From: Blastocystis sp. Blastoise
Lineage: Eukaryota > Sar > Bigyra > Opalinata > Blastocystidae
Length of the DNA: 64,000 bases
NCBI GenBank assembly: GCA_039096225.1
Contig: JBBPEB010000007.1
Span: 1,284,501 to 1,348,500 of the forward strand
Reading direction: 5' to 3'
The position numbers and the translations under genes were made by a program. Shown piece by piece: positions 8,310-31,614 of this stretch (position 1 is the stretch's first letter; each line of letters opens with the position of its first letter). The notes under the pieces were generated by a model. The model searched no databases. It had not been told where the DNA came from and was given only the letters and a program-made list of their open reading frames with translations.

Positions 8310-10007
8310 TGATATACATGCCGCCACATAAAACCACTGGAACACAATTAGTTTCCCCAGTTTCCCTATTATAATTGTGTTTTTGTGTTCCAAAATCCCT
8401 CATTTTTACAATTTTAAGCAATTTGATTGGACAATTCACGATGACGCATCCTATTTCCATAACGGTTACCCTTGTTTCCAAAAGTCTCTCGTTATAATCG
8501 TGGTGGTGGGTACATCTTTTTACAAGACCACACCACCACCAGCTTTTCTTTCACCCACTATAAATACATACCTTGATCACTTTACTCTTTTTATATAAAT
8601 TTTTTTATGATTATCATGACTTTTTATATTATTTATTGATCACTATACATACATTTTTATTTTTATATATTCCCGTGATTATTTTTATTATTTCTTTTTA
8701 GATAGAACCATCCATTTCATCTTTTCTCTATATAAAGGGAGGGTCGGGGTGTGTGTTTATTTAGCACATTCTGTGCTTCTTTTCGTATTTCTTTCTGTAT
8801 TCCCGTGATTATTTTACTCACTTTACCAACGATGGAGTCATTTTCCATGAATATTCCCTGTAAAGGGGAGGGTTGGACTGTGTATTTTATTTCTTTTATG
8901 ATTACTATGAGTTTCTCCTTGATCACTTTACGTTTCACGTTGGAATCGGAACACAAATAAATTAAAAATAAATAAACATGGGAAAAATAAATACACACAC
9001 ACACTACCCTACACTCCCATGGTTATTTTACTTCAGAAATGTTATTAATTCTTCCGTCGAGAACAAAAAGGGGGATGTCTTCCCCGCTTATGGCTGCGCG
9101 CGTCGCGCAGACTCTATGCGGGGTTTGCATACCCCCTTCTGCAGTTCGAAGAACGGAAGAATTATTAACATGACTCATTTACATAATAATTTTCATTTAA
9201 TAACACAACAAAATATTTTCTGATTTTGACTCAAATATTGTTGTGTCAACTCATAGAGTTATCTACAAGACTTGAAATGATTATATAAACAATAGTTTAA
9301 CAATAAAAACCTTTAGAAACTAATATTGAAAAAGTTGACTTAATTATGACTCTTATCTATTTGTTTTGAATAATAGAGATCATAGTTGCATTACAAGTAA
9401 CTCTCTACACATATACACATAATAAACAACAAACAACTCTGACCTCACTAATGAACTGATCCTGAAGACTCGGTCAAAACTAATAAATTTTTGTATTTCT
9501 ATACCTTATACACCACAATAAGTCATTATTCATTGTCTATTGCCTAAATAGACTCAAAATGAAAATTCAAAAACTCAACTTTTATCAAAAATTTCTCAAA
9601 GTCGATGAAAAACAGTCAACCTTTTGCATTTTTTGAATTTTCTAAAAAAAAATGGTTTTCCCCATGGGAGACTAACCTTTTTGACTGGAAAAAAATTACC
9701 AAATTTTTCCGTACCTGCTAGTGCATGATTCGAATGTTTTTTTGCATTATGTGTTTTTTAATAATCAGTGAGTTGAGATACACATAGTAATTTACTTAGA
9801 AGCCACTAAAGTATTCAAACAAGAAGTATACAAAAAGAAAAAGAAAAACCTGCTTTTTCTATAGTTGAAAACACAATTAACGGTGACACATCCCTCAAAG
9901 AATAATGACCAACCGTTGGAAGGAAAAAAAATTATATTCGGTAAAAATGTTTCATCAGAGTTAAAGATCACAATTGTCTCCATTAAAAATATTTATTTAT
10001 TGAACTC
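8310..10007. other. non-coding interval with local repeats
   Basis: No convincing gene. Short frames here look accidental. TATTCCCGTGATTATTTT occurs at about 8669 and again at 8799. TTGATCACTWTA occurs near 8573, 8634 and 8916. GGAACACAATTA (from 8339) is inverted near 8375-8392. GGGAGGGT-GTGTGTTTATTT near 8738 is imperfectly inverted near 8989-9018, so 8738-9018 may be a small foldback element. TATA-like boxes (CTATATAAAGGGAGG, CTATAAATAC) are present. The GC-rich hairpin at 9041-9169 is listed separately. Confidence 0.5.
9041..9169. ncRNA. candidate structured RNA or foldback element: four nested stems
   Basis: The outer arms 9041-9057 and 9153-9169 are inverted repeats matching at 16 of 17 positions. 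Inside, AAGGGGG (9068-9074) pairs with CCCCCTT (9132-9138), CCCCGC (9082-9087) with GCGGGG (9118-9123), and CTGCGCG (9094-9100) with CGCGCAG (9104-9110) around a CGT loop. The stems are collinear and nested, so the whole 129 bp folds into one long rod. The strand is not determined. It is the most GC-rich stretch of the left half. A non-coding RNA gene or a miniature foldback element are the main options. Confidence 0.5.
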
Positions 10008-11105
10008 ATGCTCTTTCTGCTTATTTATGTATATCTAAAGTATTTCCATTTCGTTATCCATTGTCTAGGCAATACTAATTGTGGGTCTTTGCCAAGCTTA
10101 TGTTGTTAACAACAATCCTCAGTTAATCACTCCCTTCTACATACATCAAGAAGATATTTATATGAATACTGATTACTTCATGTTGAATCGAAAGAAATAT
10201 AAGAATATTTTGAATGTAGAATTAAAGTTCCAGAGATATCATTCACCGACACGATTTGATGGAGGTCTTGCTGTATTTGAATCAATCGTCTTGCTTTTAT
10301 TTTTGTTATGTATATAGGTTTTAATAGCAGATCATAATGTGGCTCAACATCTAGGATATCAAATTCATGATAAAAATTATTTTTGTTGTACTGATGAGCT
10401 TTATAAAGTATGTTTTTGGTTTTCATTTTATATAAAAGTGTTTAGGAGAATATTTGTCCAGAAAAGAATCATCTTATCTTAAACAATATAACTCAAGAGT
10501 CTTATTATGACTTGAATTATATTGATATTGATGATCGATCTCCGTTTTCTATGAATTCATATATAAAACATACAGGATTATATTCTATTGTTATAGCTAC
10601 GTATATTATTATATATATTATTATATATATTATTATATATATTATTTATATATTTATTTTTAATACTTTAATATATATATTATTTATATATTTTATATTA
10701 TATATATTATTTATATATTTTATATTATATATATTATTTATATATTTATTTTTAATACTTTAATATATATATTATTTATATATTTTATATTATATATATT
10801 ATTTATATATTTATTTTTAATACTTTAATATATATATTATATATATATATAGATGTGAGAGTACACCACCAAATATGGAGGTTCAAGTAAAATATACTGT
10901 GTATAATCACTATGGTCATCTTCCCTCTACTCTGTATCCTCAACTATACTTTGATATAGCTGTATTCTCCTTCTTTTTCATATTTATTATTTTTTGGTGT
11001 GTTTTGTGTTATCGACGTTATGAATGTATTATTCCATCTCTTCATTATTCTATACTTGTATCTAATTTATATTCTTATAATTATATATATTATTTATTTA
11101 TATAT

Positions 11106-11156
<51 letters not shown>

Positions 11157-11337
11157 TTATTATTTATACTATAGTTTATAAATCTTGGATATTTTGTCGT
11201 CTACTTACTTCATTTTGTTTATTTATATCTCTATAATAATTCAGGTATTTCTCCTCTTCCTATTCTATATACTCTCCTTGGAGTTCAAATCATCACTAAA
11301 ATATTCCTTAAAATCATCTGTTTGGGCTGCTCTATGG

Positions 11338-11397
<60 letters not shown>

Positions 11398-12217
11398 CAT
11401 TTCTATTCCTTATATAGCCGATTTAATAATAATAATTACATTGATATATTAATATATCATTGCTATTTCTTACATAATTTATTCAATAATAATAATAATA
11501 ATATATATATGTATAGTATGTATTACCATACAAAGCAGTTCAATTGGCGCCATTCTATTCTCCTTCTGTTTTTCTGTCTCTATAGTATTATATATATGAC
11601 TATCGATATTCCTACTTCCATTATAAAGCAACAAAACGCACTCATCTATATACCTCCTTCTACTATATAGTATATATATATATATATAAACTGTAAGTAT
11701 AATCTATATTTTTTTCTATATATATAATGTTATATCTAAATATTTATAGTGTTGATTTCTTCCTTATTATCTGCTCTTTCATCTTACAGAAAAAATCAAC
11801 TAATTTCTTAAAAGAACAAATTGATCAATATTTTTATCATACTCAAAAGAAGTTCATTCTCTATTTATATATCTTCAGCTTCTTCTATCTCTGTTGTTTC
11901 CTCTCTAATCAAATCATACTCAATTATATGGATATATCTGTATTCTATAATTATCTCTGGTTTCTTAATGATAATATCTGGGATGTTTTCGATGTCTTAT
12001 TCCTTCTTATTATTGTAGTATATATATAATATCTATTATAACTATTACCCTTGTTATCACTATTATTATATTCATTGCAACTATTCTAACTATTCTACTA
12101 ACTTATTCCTCTATATATATATAGATAATATGGTATCCGGTTACTTCATATTATGAAGATTATGATTCAGACAGTGAAATCATTAAAGATATCAACGACC
12201 TCACCATAGTCATCTAA
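10008..12217 (+). CDS. GOST-family (GPR107/TMEM87-like) seven-helix membrane protein
   Basis: A spliced gene of at least seven exons. The ATG at 10008 with an intron after codon 7 gives the signal peptide MLFLLIYAILIVGLCQA, which is the reason for choosing this start. The luminal domain follows (Cys in YFCCTDELYK and ENICPEKN). Then comes the family hallmark before the first membrane helix, YGHLPSTLYPQLYFD, and FCVLCYRR-type cytosolic residues after it (WCVLCYRRYECIIPSLHY). Further helices lie in exons near 11250-11340 and 11760-12000. The end, WYPVTSYYEDYDSDSE, matches the W-x-P...acidic tail of GOST proteins. Members reside in Golgi and endosome membranes and are linked to protein recycling. 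Several introns are TATAT or minisatellite tracts (10600-10850 holds ~60-bp repeats). Middle exon borders are uncertain. Confidence 0.7.
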
Positions 12218-12714
12218 TGCGCCTTATATATATATATATATATTCAGAAAAGGCACAATTTATTTATATGAATACAGTCTCTTTTCCATCATCGTTTATT
12301 TTCTTATCATTCTGATGGAATATAAATATCTATATATATCTATATATCAACTTTTGTTTACGTTTGTGTTTTTCAAAAACGTATTTCTTTTATAGTTCCG
12401 ATTAGTTCATTACTAATTTCTTTCGTTTTCTTGTTTCTTGTTCAATTTTTGTCAATTATCTTCATTATTGTTTGTTTTCTTTTTTGTTTTCATTTCATTC
12501 ACCTCAGTCTTTATCCTAAATATGTCATTTGCAAAATTCTATTATCTTCATGCTTTATATATGTAAAAAACTCATTTAATTCTATAAAACTAGCGTTCTA
12601 AAAATAAATCTAGTTATAGAACCAGTACTTAAGAATAACCATGATTATAATTTTTTACTCATAAAATTATTCTTTTCTTCCATTTTTTATTTACTTCATA
12701 TTAGATAAATTAAA
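12218..12714. other. intergenic, nothing recognised
   Basis: About 500 bp of T-rich sequence between two genes on the same strand. It should hold the 3' end of the GOST gene and the promoter of the next gene. No motif or RNA was recognised. Confidence 0.5.
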
Positions 12715-20555
<7,841 letters not shown>

Positions 20556-20856
20556 TATACATATATATAGCTATGTAAAAGAACAATTTACAGAATAAAA
20601 TTCTTTTCTTTTTTATTTTTTTCAATCAATTTTATTAGTATATATATTATATAATGTTGTTGTTGTGTTGTACACTATGATTTCCACAACTATTCATAAT
20701 TGAAAAAATACAAAATGCTTTTATCTGTTTTTAATACATAAAATTATAAACTGGAAGAAATTACTAAAGAAAAAATAAATCATTATTCTTTTTTGTATTA
20801 TTTACTTTTAGTGTTTTAAATAAATACTTATAAATCTTTTTTTGTATTTCATTTCT

Positions 20857-22085
20857 ATGTCCGAGAAAGAAACTAAAGAAACTAAACAAGAATCAAAATG
20901 TATTAAGGGTTGGGGATGCGTATGTAAGTCGTTCCTAATTTATATTTTGATATCCGCTGTTGTTGGCTATATGTATATTTGTCACTTTTTTTATTTATAA
21001 TATGTCTTTTCTTAAGAGTATTAACTCCACAGAATCCTATATTTAAGATTGCATATGATAACAATATGGAAATGATGAAAAATCTAATTGAGAATGGTGG
21101 AGATGTGAATGTTCTTGATTATCAGAATAATACGGCTCTCTTCTGGGCTGCAAAAGCTGGAAACATAGATATGATTAATTATCTTTGCAGAAATGGTATA
21201 AATGTTAATGCTAAGAATTCTATTCAAGCGACAGCCTTGCATTGGGCTGTTTTTTCTAATAGTGTATACATATATTAATAATTATAATATGTATATATTC
21301 TATATTATTGATCTATTAACAGATTCTTTGTTCATTATTGCTTTTTCTATTCTACATGTATATGTATATTTGTATATTTCCTAGAGTCAAACAATTACTT
21401 CTCTTATAATGAATGGTTTAGACCCAGATTCAAAGGATGAAGATGGAAACACACCATTACATTTAGCATGTGAATATCACTTAGAAGAAAGTGTGAAAGA
21501 ACTCTTATTTAATCAAGCCAATCCAAACATCACAAATAACCTTGGAAATTCACCGTTACATCTTGTAGGCAAGAATTGTTGGGAAGACAAAAGGTATATA
21601 TTGAATTTATTATATATATTATGATATATGTTTATTATACTCTTTTGCTATTTTTTAATATATTTATATCATTATATATATATGATTTATATATATGATT
21701 TTTATTGATTGTTTTTATACGATATTTTGTTAATTATTAAATATAATATATTTGTATTATATATATATTTTGTATTATATATGTATTTTATTATATATTA
21801 TATTATTATTATTTTATATTCTTATTTATATATATCATTAATATATATAACATAATAATAATATATAGTTGTAAAGCGATTGTTGATGAAATGAAAGAGT
21901 TTTATGCTGATTTTAGTATTGTGAATAAGGAAGGTATACCAGCAATAGAAGTTATTTTAGATTCAAACACACTTGAGAAAATGAAGGAGTATTCAAAACA
22001 AGCAAGAAATGATGAGAATACTCAAAGAAATCATCATACACATGAAGTATCTGAAGATATTCCTAACGATACTGTAGATTTGTAA
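20857..22085 (+). CDS. ankyrin-repeat protein
   Basis: Four coding exons. Exon 1 (20857-20919) encodes MSEKETKETKQES then CIKGWGC. Exon 2 starts at 21033 in the same phase. Exons 2 and 3 carry about five ankyrin repeats with typical T-A-L-x-W-A-A and T-P-L-H-L-A cores (NTALFWAAKAGN, ATALHWAVF, NTPLHLACEY, NSPLHLVGKN). Exon 4 (from about 21869) encodes a charged tail ending in EVSEDIPNDTVDL. Ankyrin repeats bind partner proteins; no catalytic domain is attached, so the partner is unknown. Introns 2 and 3 are TATAT-rich. The total is about 250 residues. The open stretch reading through intron 1 encodes a false hydrophobic segment. Confidence 0.8.
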
Positions 22086-22737
22086 CTGTAAACATTCATG
22101 CTATTATTCTATTTTCTTGTTTTTATTAAAGTTTTCTTCATAGTTATAATGACTGCCTATTTTGAAAAGTCAATACAAATATTTACAATGATTTTTGAAG
22201 AGTAAACAGGACACAATTTATAACATACTTATTTTTTCGATTTTATGAGTATAAATTATTTCCAATTTTGAATATAGATTTATATAAATAGATAAAAAAT
22301 CAAAATGATAAATCTAATTGAAAACAAAAATGTGAATTAGTACCATTAATCTACCTATCTAGAATATATTTCAATTAAATGACAATATATTCACACTGAT
22401 TAATACGATACGTACTATAAATATTAGATATATGCAAAACAGACAATGATTAGCAATTAGAATTTATTCAGAGATTGAATTAGTTTCATATAGTGTTAGT
22501 ACTTTAAAGACAGAAGACAACGTATTCATTTAAAATAACAAAAGGTAAGGCACTTTAAAGATAAGAATAATCAACAAAATATTATCATGGGGATTTTGGT
22601 TTCTTCTCTTTTTATTCCAAAAGAAATCAATGGAAAAAGAGAAACAACAATATTTTTCTAGAAATACATTATTATTAGGTAAATTTCCAATTACTCTTTT
22701 TAACACATATAGAGCTATTTGCTATTAATATTTAATC
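22086..22737. promoter_or_regulatory. intergenic region upstream of Cpn10
   Basis: About 650 bp with no gene seen. TTTTTCTAGAAATA at 22653-22666 is a two-unit heat-shock-element core (TTC at 22656, GAA at 22661), 75 bp upstream of the Cpn10 start. That is sensible for a chaperonin but weak compared with the arrays at 6.4-8.3 kb. TCCCCATGATAAT lies on the minus strand near 22590. Confidence 0.35.
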
Positions 22738-23246
22738 ATGGTATATAATTTTGTTCTTTTTGTTTGGTTTATTAATGAATATGTATAGTCTTGGGCTGCT
22801 AAATTTGTTCCTTTTGCTGATCGTGTTTTAGTTAAGAAAATTACTCAAACTGCTAAGACCGTCAGTGGTATTATGCTTCCGGAATCTGCTGCTCCTAAAT
22901 TAAATCAAGCTGAAGTATATATATATAAATTTACGGAATGCATTCTATTTACATGTTTGATTATAACAATACAATAATACTACTTGTTTATAGATTATTG
23001 CTGTAGGACCTGGTAGATATCTTACTAATGGTCAATTTATGGCTTCTACTTTAAAGAAGGGTGATAAGTATATATATATACATATATCAGATATTGTCAT
23101 TATTCATATTATTCTATATATGGAGCATAGTTTATTATATTTTTTATAGGGTTTTATTACCTTCTTATGGTGGTACTGAAATTCAACTTAATAACGAAGA
23201 ATATATAATTTATAATCATGGTGATATCTTAGCTAAGTTTAATTAA
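22738..23246 (+). CDS. 10-kDa chaperonin (Cpn10/GroES/Hsp10)
   Basis: Four exons joined without frame breaks. The first coding exon is the ATG alone (22738-22740). The intron then runs to 22788, and exon 2 begins SWAAKFVPFADRVLVKK. FADRVLVK is the GroES start motif. The mobile-loop region follows (KTVSGIMLPESAAPKLNQAE), then IIAVGPGRYLTNG, KKGDKVLLPSYGGTEI and the C-terminal YNHGDILAKFN. The length, about 100 residues, is normal for the family. As a heptamer lid it works with Cpn60 to fold proteins in mitochondria or mitochondrion-derived organelles. There is no added presequence, which is common for Cpn10. Confidence 0.93.
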
Positions 23247-23983
23247 ATTGGGGAATATTAAATGTGCTTGGTTTTGCTGTTATTATAAAATGTTTTCTCT
23301 TATCTCTCAATATAGAAAAAAATTATTTTTGTTAAAAAAAAAATAAAACATAGTTGTATATATAGGACAAAATTAGTTTTTATGTAAGATTATCGTGTTC
23401 TATATTAATGTTATGTTGATTATACTTTGTTTCGTTTATTAATTCTAATAAAAAGACTTTTGTGTGAATGAACAAAACTCCATAAAATAAAAAAGACATG
23501 TGATTGATGATGAATAAATGCAACTATTTATAAATAGTAAGACAGGATAAAAATATGGACAAAAGAAGAAAAAGATGAAAATATACAAATAAATCTATAA
23601 ATGTAGAGAAATAAATCATAGGAAGTGATTTATTGAGCAATATATAGAAGAAGAACAAATAAATATAATATAATTGTAGAATATATATAAAAAATGAAAC
23701 GGTAAAAATGTTTTTAAAAAATAGAAAATATAATATAAATATTAAATATATGTATATATATTAATAGATTTTAAAAACAGACTTTGAAAAGAGCAAAAAT
23801 AAAAATAATAAAATAAAATAATTAAAAGATAGTTCACTAATATATATACAATTCATTTGTTTATATATATATATCTATTAAGAATAGAATGAAAATATAA
23901 GGTAGAATTAATGTTCTTATGAAAAATGAATGATATATATTGAATGCATAAGAGTATAATAATATAAATAGTTACATTATAAT
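23247..23983. other. intergenic between convergent genes, nothing recognised
   Basis: About 740 bp of AT-rich sequence holding the 3' ends of Cpn10 (+) and the PAK kinase (-). No frame, RNA or tandem array is worth naming. Confidence 0.5.
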
Positions 23984-26572
<2,589 letters not shown>

Positions 26573-27381
26573 AATGAGAATCAAAAAGTTCAATAATTAT
26601 CAAAGGATTGCTTTTATTTAATTTAAATATAAAAGAATAGCTAAGGCTAATAAAGGTTTTATAAGATCCAAAAAAATGAAGTAATTCTTATACAATACTT
26701 AAAGTTTAGAGTTAATGTAAAAATTTAAACTCATATAAACTTGCTTATTAGAACCGTGGGAATCTTGTTTTAATGTGGAGTTTTCATCAATTACCATAAA
26801 TAACACAAAACTTCACTTTTTTTAATATATACATCTTTTCATGAAAAGCAATTGTGTTTTTTGTATCATTTTGACTAAAAAAATCGACTGTCCCATGGGG
26901 AATACAGATATTCTATTATAGTTGGGTTTTCTCTGTTTTTTTACTTTGTATGAAGTTGATTTATAATTGATCATACATTGGTATGTCTTTGAAACCAGTT
27001 GTGTTTATGTGTAGTCTATAATATTTTAAAGATGTGCTAAAAAGATTATTTTTCTTAGTTCATATACGTTCCTTTTATTTACTGAAACATTTTAAAGTGT
27101 TTGATACATATTAGTGAATAGCAGAATCGTTCGTAAAGCGTGATTATTTAAGACAGTCATTATTTTATATGGTAATTCTTTATTATTTTATTCTTAACAT
27201 AGCATAAGAATTATAGTAATGTGGTGAATCATTCTGATATATAAAAATAATCAAAATTCATTGTAAATTGACAATTATTGCATTAATATAATTAATCATG
27301 AATATAATAAAAAAATGAGCCAAAATATTTCTTTAATTCAATAATGATCAAAGTATCACCTTTTGATAATTACTAATTAAA
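26573..27381. promoter_or_regulatory. divergent promoter region
   Basis: About 800 bp between the PAK kinase (-) and the zinc-knuckle gene (+), which must hold both promoters. TCCCATGGGGAATAC at 26891 is one of the recurring GC-cored palindromes. No TATA box could be assigned with confidence in this composition. Confidence 0.4.
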
Positions 27382-28709
27382 ATGCCATATCTTAATAAAG
27401 GTCAGCGTGAACCCTCTTGGAAATCGAAGCAGAAACGAGAAGGAGATGCTTTTGCATCATTAAATCAGAAAAAAGATATGTCAAAAGAAGCTAGTATATA
27501 CTATCTCCTTAACAAATAGATTTTTAATGCTTTATAATGATATATTAATTTATAAATAGGACAATGCTATTGCCAAAAGTGTGGAAGTAATGAACATTGG
27601 ACATATGAATGTAAAAAGGAACGTACTTATGTATCCAGACCTTCACGTACACAACAGGTATGATAATTATGTTTTTATTTTTAAAAACTTATTACAGAAT
27701 ATAATTATTATTTTTTTGATTGTATTATATATATTGAATTTATAATATATTTAAATAGTTACAACATCCGAAGTTGATTCCCAAGTTAAGTGAAGAGTTA
27801 CCTCCAGAAGAAGAGATTAAAAAAGAAGTTGAAACTCCATTGACAGTGACAGATATTGTTCAGATGACAAAGGATAAAAATAGTAAGAAGACTGAATCAG
27901 GTTCAGAATCTTATTCTTATTCTGATTCTGCATCTTATTCATATTCTTATTCTGATAGTGATACAGGATCTTATTCGAATTCTGGTTCTTATTCTTATTC
28001 CAGTTACTCTTATAGTGATAGTGACAGTGATAGTGATAGTAAGAAAGAAAAGGATAATGATAAGAAAGAAAAGGATAATGATAAGGATAAAAAAGAAAAG
28101 GATAATGATAAGAAAGAAAAGGATAATGATAAGAAAGAAAAGGATAATGATAAGGATAAAAAAGAAAAAGAGAACGATAAGGATAAAATACAAAAAGAGA
28201 ACGATAATGACAAGAAAGATACTGATAAGAAAGATACTACTTTAAAGACAGTTGTGAATACAAAAGAACATGATAGTACATCAGAGAACATTCTAGAACG
28301 TAAGGGATCACGTTCAAAATCTCTTGAAGAATCTATTCAGAAATCATCAAGGGCAATGATTGAGAAGAAATATAAAGAAATGGATAAAAAGGAGACTTCT
28401 GCTTCTACTGTTCAGTTACAAGCTAAACCAACAGCTAAGAAGAATCGATATATGGAAAGTTCCTCAGAGTCTTATTCTAAGTCTTCTCAGACTGATAAAT
28501 CCTATAGCGGATACTCTTCTGCTTCTTATTCATATTCTGATTATTCGTATTCAGATTCAAATAGTGAAAGCGACTCAGAGAAAGAAAAGAAGAATCAATC
28601 CAAAGAGTATAAACATTATCCTAGTCGTTCTTCTCATTCTAACAGTTATTCAAGAACTAAACGTACTCGATCTTCATCAGTAGATCGTAAAAAACTAAGA
28701 AAACATTAA
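27382..28709 (+). CDS. ZCCHC10-like zinc-knuckle protein with Ser/Tyr/Asp- and Lys-rich tail
   Basis: Three exons. Exon 1 encodes MPYLNKGQREPSWKSKQKRE. Exon 2 (from about 27560) carries the CCHC knuckle CQKCGSNEHWTYECKKER followed by TYVSRPSRTQQ, which matches ZCCHC10 proteins (C-Q-K-C...G-H-W-T-Y-E-C...Y-x-x-R-P-S-R-T). Exon 3 (27760-28709) encodes an acidic start, SYSYSDSDS runs, then KKEKDNDK repeats and a second SYSYSDYSYSDS block with an SR-like basic end (SSSVDRKKLRKH). The knuckle suggests RNA binding. The SR-like tail suggests a nuclear, splicing-linked role, which is inference. The repeats produce false frames on both strands. Confidence 0.85.
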
Positions 28710-29092
28710 ATTTTATTCTCTACTTTTTTATTCTTTCATTTTTTTTTGATATCTGTTTCTTATTTGATGTTATTTATATATAAACTTGTTTCTTAAAAAA
28801 GTTTTTATTTTATTTAAAACATACTGCTATGATTTATACCAATCTACAGAACTCAAATATAAAAACAAATCACAAGTTTTTATTAACATATTAAACAACA
28901 AGAATTATAACTTACGAGGTAAATAAAAAAAAAAGCAAAAAAGACATAAAAACAATAGAACTTGAACTGTATATCTATGTAATAGTTGCTTTAAAAAAAG
29001 ATGAAAGAAGAAAACAAAGTATTTGAATATAAAATAGTGAATAAATATAAAATAGTTGTATAATGAAATAGAATCATAGAACTAAATACTGT
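28710..29092. other. intergenic between convergent genes, nothing recognised
   Basis: About 380 bp of AT-rich 3'-end sequence. The only feature is short A and T runs. Confidence 0.5.
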
Positions 29093-31614
29093 TTAGTTTG
29101 TTCCAGGAGCAGCTTCTTCATCGGTAGTCTTTGTTTCAGGTACTTCAGTATTTGTAGTAGTAGCAGTAGTAGCAGCATTTGTAGTAGTAGCAGTAGCATT
29201 TGTAGTAGTAGTAGCAGCATTTCCAGTACTGCTAGCGATGATTTGATTGGCTGCTGCTTCAGATTGTTCCTGTGAATACCCAGCTTGTACATAGTACGTG
29301 ATCCACATTTGACGGATCTGTTCTGTAGTATATTGCTGACCATCTGCGGCAGTAGTAGTAGTAGCAGTAGTATCAGTAGTGGCAGTAGTAGTAGCAGCAG
29401 GAGCAGTAGTAGTAGCAGTAGTAGTAGCACCAGGAGCAGCAGTAGCAGGAGCAGCAGTAGCTTGTGCAGGCCATTGTTGGCCGTACATTCCATAAGATGC
29501 ATATCCATTGGCACCATAGGCATTGTAACCACCGTAAGCATTATACATTCCATAAGGTTCATAAGGATTATTATAACCCATTGGTTGGCTAGGTCTGATG
29601 TTATCTACAATTTGGCCAATAATACTAGAGATCTCATCACGTGCTATAGCTATACTGTGAGGGTCACCTGAAATAGTAATAGTACGAACAGGGGGATTGG
29701 TATTAGGATCAGCGACTTGGGGGATATGAATGTTACAACCCGTCTTTTCGCGAATACCTCGTAATGTGTCTCCTCCTTTACCAATAATAAGACCTACCTA
29801 TATAGAAAATAGAATAGAGAATAAAATAGAGAATAAAATAGAGAATAAAATAGAGGATAGAATAGGGAATAAATTAGAGAATAAAAAAGAGAATAAAATA
29901 GAGGATAAAATAGAGGATAGAATAGAGGATAGAATAGAGGATAGAATAGAGAATAAAAATAGAGAATAAAAATAGAGAATAAAAATAGAGAATAAAAATA
30001 GAGAATATACTTTATCGTTAGGAACAACGATGCTTTCATTTGGATAATTATTAGGAATAAAGCCCATTTGACCCTATATATAATAATATATACATATATT
30101 TAATGAAATTAATAAAAAGAGAATAAAAGCATATATATATATATGTACTTCAACAATATTCATAATTTCTTGGATGGCTGTTTTGACATTATCTCCGGGT
30201 CCTGTGAGCGTTAAAGTACGTTTCGTATGATCATCGTCATCGGGGACTTGAGGCATTTGAATACGAATAGAATTACGTTGTTGAATAGACTTGATCGTAA
30301 TACCTCCTTTTCCTATTACCATACCTACTTTATCATTAGGAATACGTAACTATATATATATATATAATGAATGGATTCAACAGAATCAGGATGACCATGT
30401 AAAACATGGTATATATATTAAATCTATATATATATATATACCTTTTCCACTCTTACATTCATAGCTACACTATTACTATCCATACCTAATACAGAAACAC
30501 TACCTGTTTGAATAATCGTTAAAATAGCTTTCTTGGCTCCTTCTATATTCTCCTTTTTCCCGTGGAACTTGACAAGTCGAGTAAGAGCACCTGGAAGTAC
30601 TTCTTCATTCTTTTGTAACTAGAAGTATATATATATTGTTAATAGTATATATAAAGAATGAATAAGATAAAAATAATAAATATAAATATAATACTACATA
30701 TAATACTACATATAAATAAAAATATAATACTAAATATAAATGAATACTTGTATTTGACACCCAAGAGTAGCATTAAGACTCTTAATTGTTTCTCCACCTC
30801 TACCTATAATTATACCGACAATCGAATTACTTATACTCATCTCATCATCTATCTCTCCTATATATATATTCAAATAAAATAAATAATAAATAAAAAAATA
30901 ATAAATAAAAATATAAAAAAAAATAAAATAAAAATAATAAAATAAAAATAAATAAAATAAATAATAAAATAAAATAAATAAAATAAATAAAAAAAAAATA
31001 AAATAAAAATTACCTGCTGTAGGGAAGAGATCTAAGGTTCTAGAAGCACTAGTAGAAGCTACTCCACCACAATGTTCTTTATAAAGTGCATTGCACTTAT
31101 CTTTATCTTCAAAAATTGCCTTAATATTAGCAATAGCTTTTTCAATACTTAACGAATCAGAACCAGTAATTGTTATATTAAATGGCTCCTCATTTCCCAT
31201 AGGTAAAGCATATTCGCCTGCAGTTGTTAATATTGTGTTTGTTTCAGTACTAATTTTATGAAGAAGATCTTCATTAAAGACTATTCTATAATTCAAATCG
31301 GCAGCAGTCGGTGGAACATAAACACGCTTTTTTGTAACATCATCTGAAAATTTTGTTGATGCAGCACGCTTTACAGTTCCAACTATATATATAGATATTT
31401 AAAATAATATAATAATAACAATAAAATAATAATAAAAGAGATACTTGAGCTAAGACCGAGTTTTTGAGCTATTTCAAGTGCACGAGCTTTAGCTTCATCG
31501 ACTTTATTGATCTAATTGGAATCGTACAAAGATAAAATAAACAGATTTTAAACAAAAAAACAAATGTTCTTTTAAATCTTGAAAAAAACTTACATCTTCT
31601 GAATTACCTGACAT
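29093..31614 (-). CDS. FUBP/KHSRP-like RNA-binding protein with three KH domains
   Basis: The start is MSGNSED, split from INKVDEAKARALEIAQKLG by an intron. That second segment resembles the A-R-A-x-x-I-A-x-K-L box at the front of FUBP proteins. Three KH domains follow, each with the G-x-x-G loop: IIIGRGGETIKSLN, MVIGKGGITIKSIQQ and LIIGKGGDTLRGIREKTGC. A possible degenerate KH-like segment precedes them (NYRIVFNEDLLHK). The tail is Gly/Tyr-rich (YGMYNAYGGYNAYG), then Ala/Thr-rich (ATTTATTTAPAATTT), with WITYYVQAGYSQEQSEAA between, recalling the Tyr-rich motifs of FUBP. It should bind single-stranded RNA or DNA and act in mRNA control. Introns contain AT-rich minisatellites (29800-30008; 30885-31010). 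Confidence 0.8.
29800..30008. repeat. AGAATAAAATAG-type minisatellite in an intron
   Basis: A 10-12-bp unit (GAGAATAAAATA / GAGGATAGAATA) repeated about 18 times fills the intron before the last KH exon. Its open frames are artefacts. Confidence 0.85.

Noticed and set aside
8254-9223. Several 70-95-codon frames on both strands between 8.25 and 9.2 kb
   Set aside because: They overlap each other, lack family motifs, and cross the inverted and direct repeats or the GC-rich hairpin.
20857-21032. Membrane segment in the ankyrin protein N-terminus
   Set aside because: The hydrophobic residues come from reading through intron 1. Splicing 20919 to 21033 keeps the frame and removes them.
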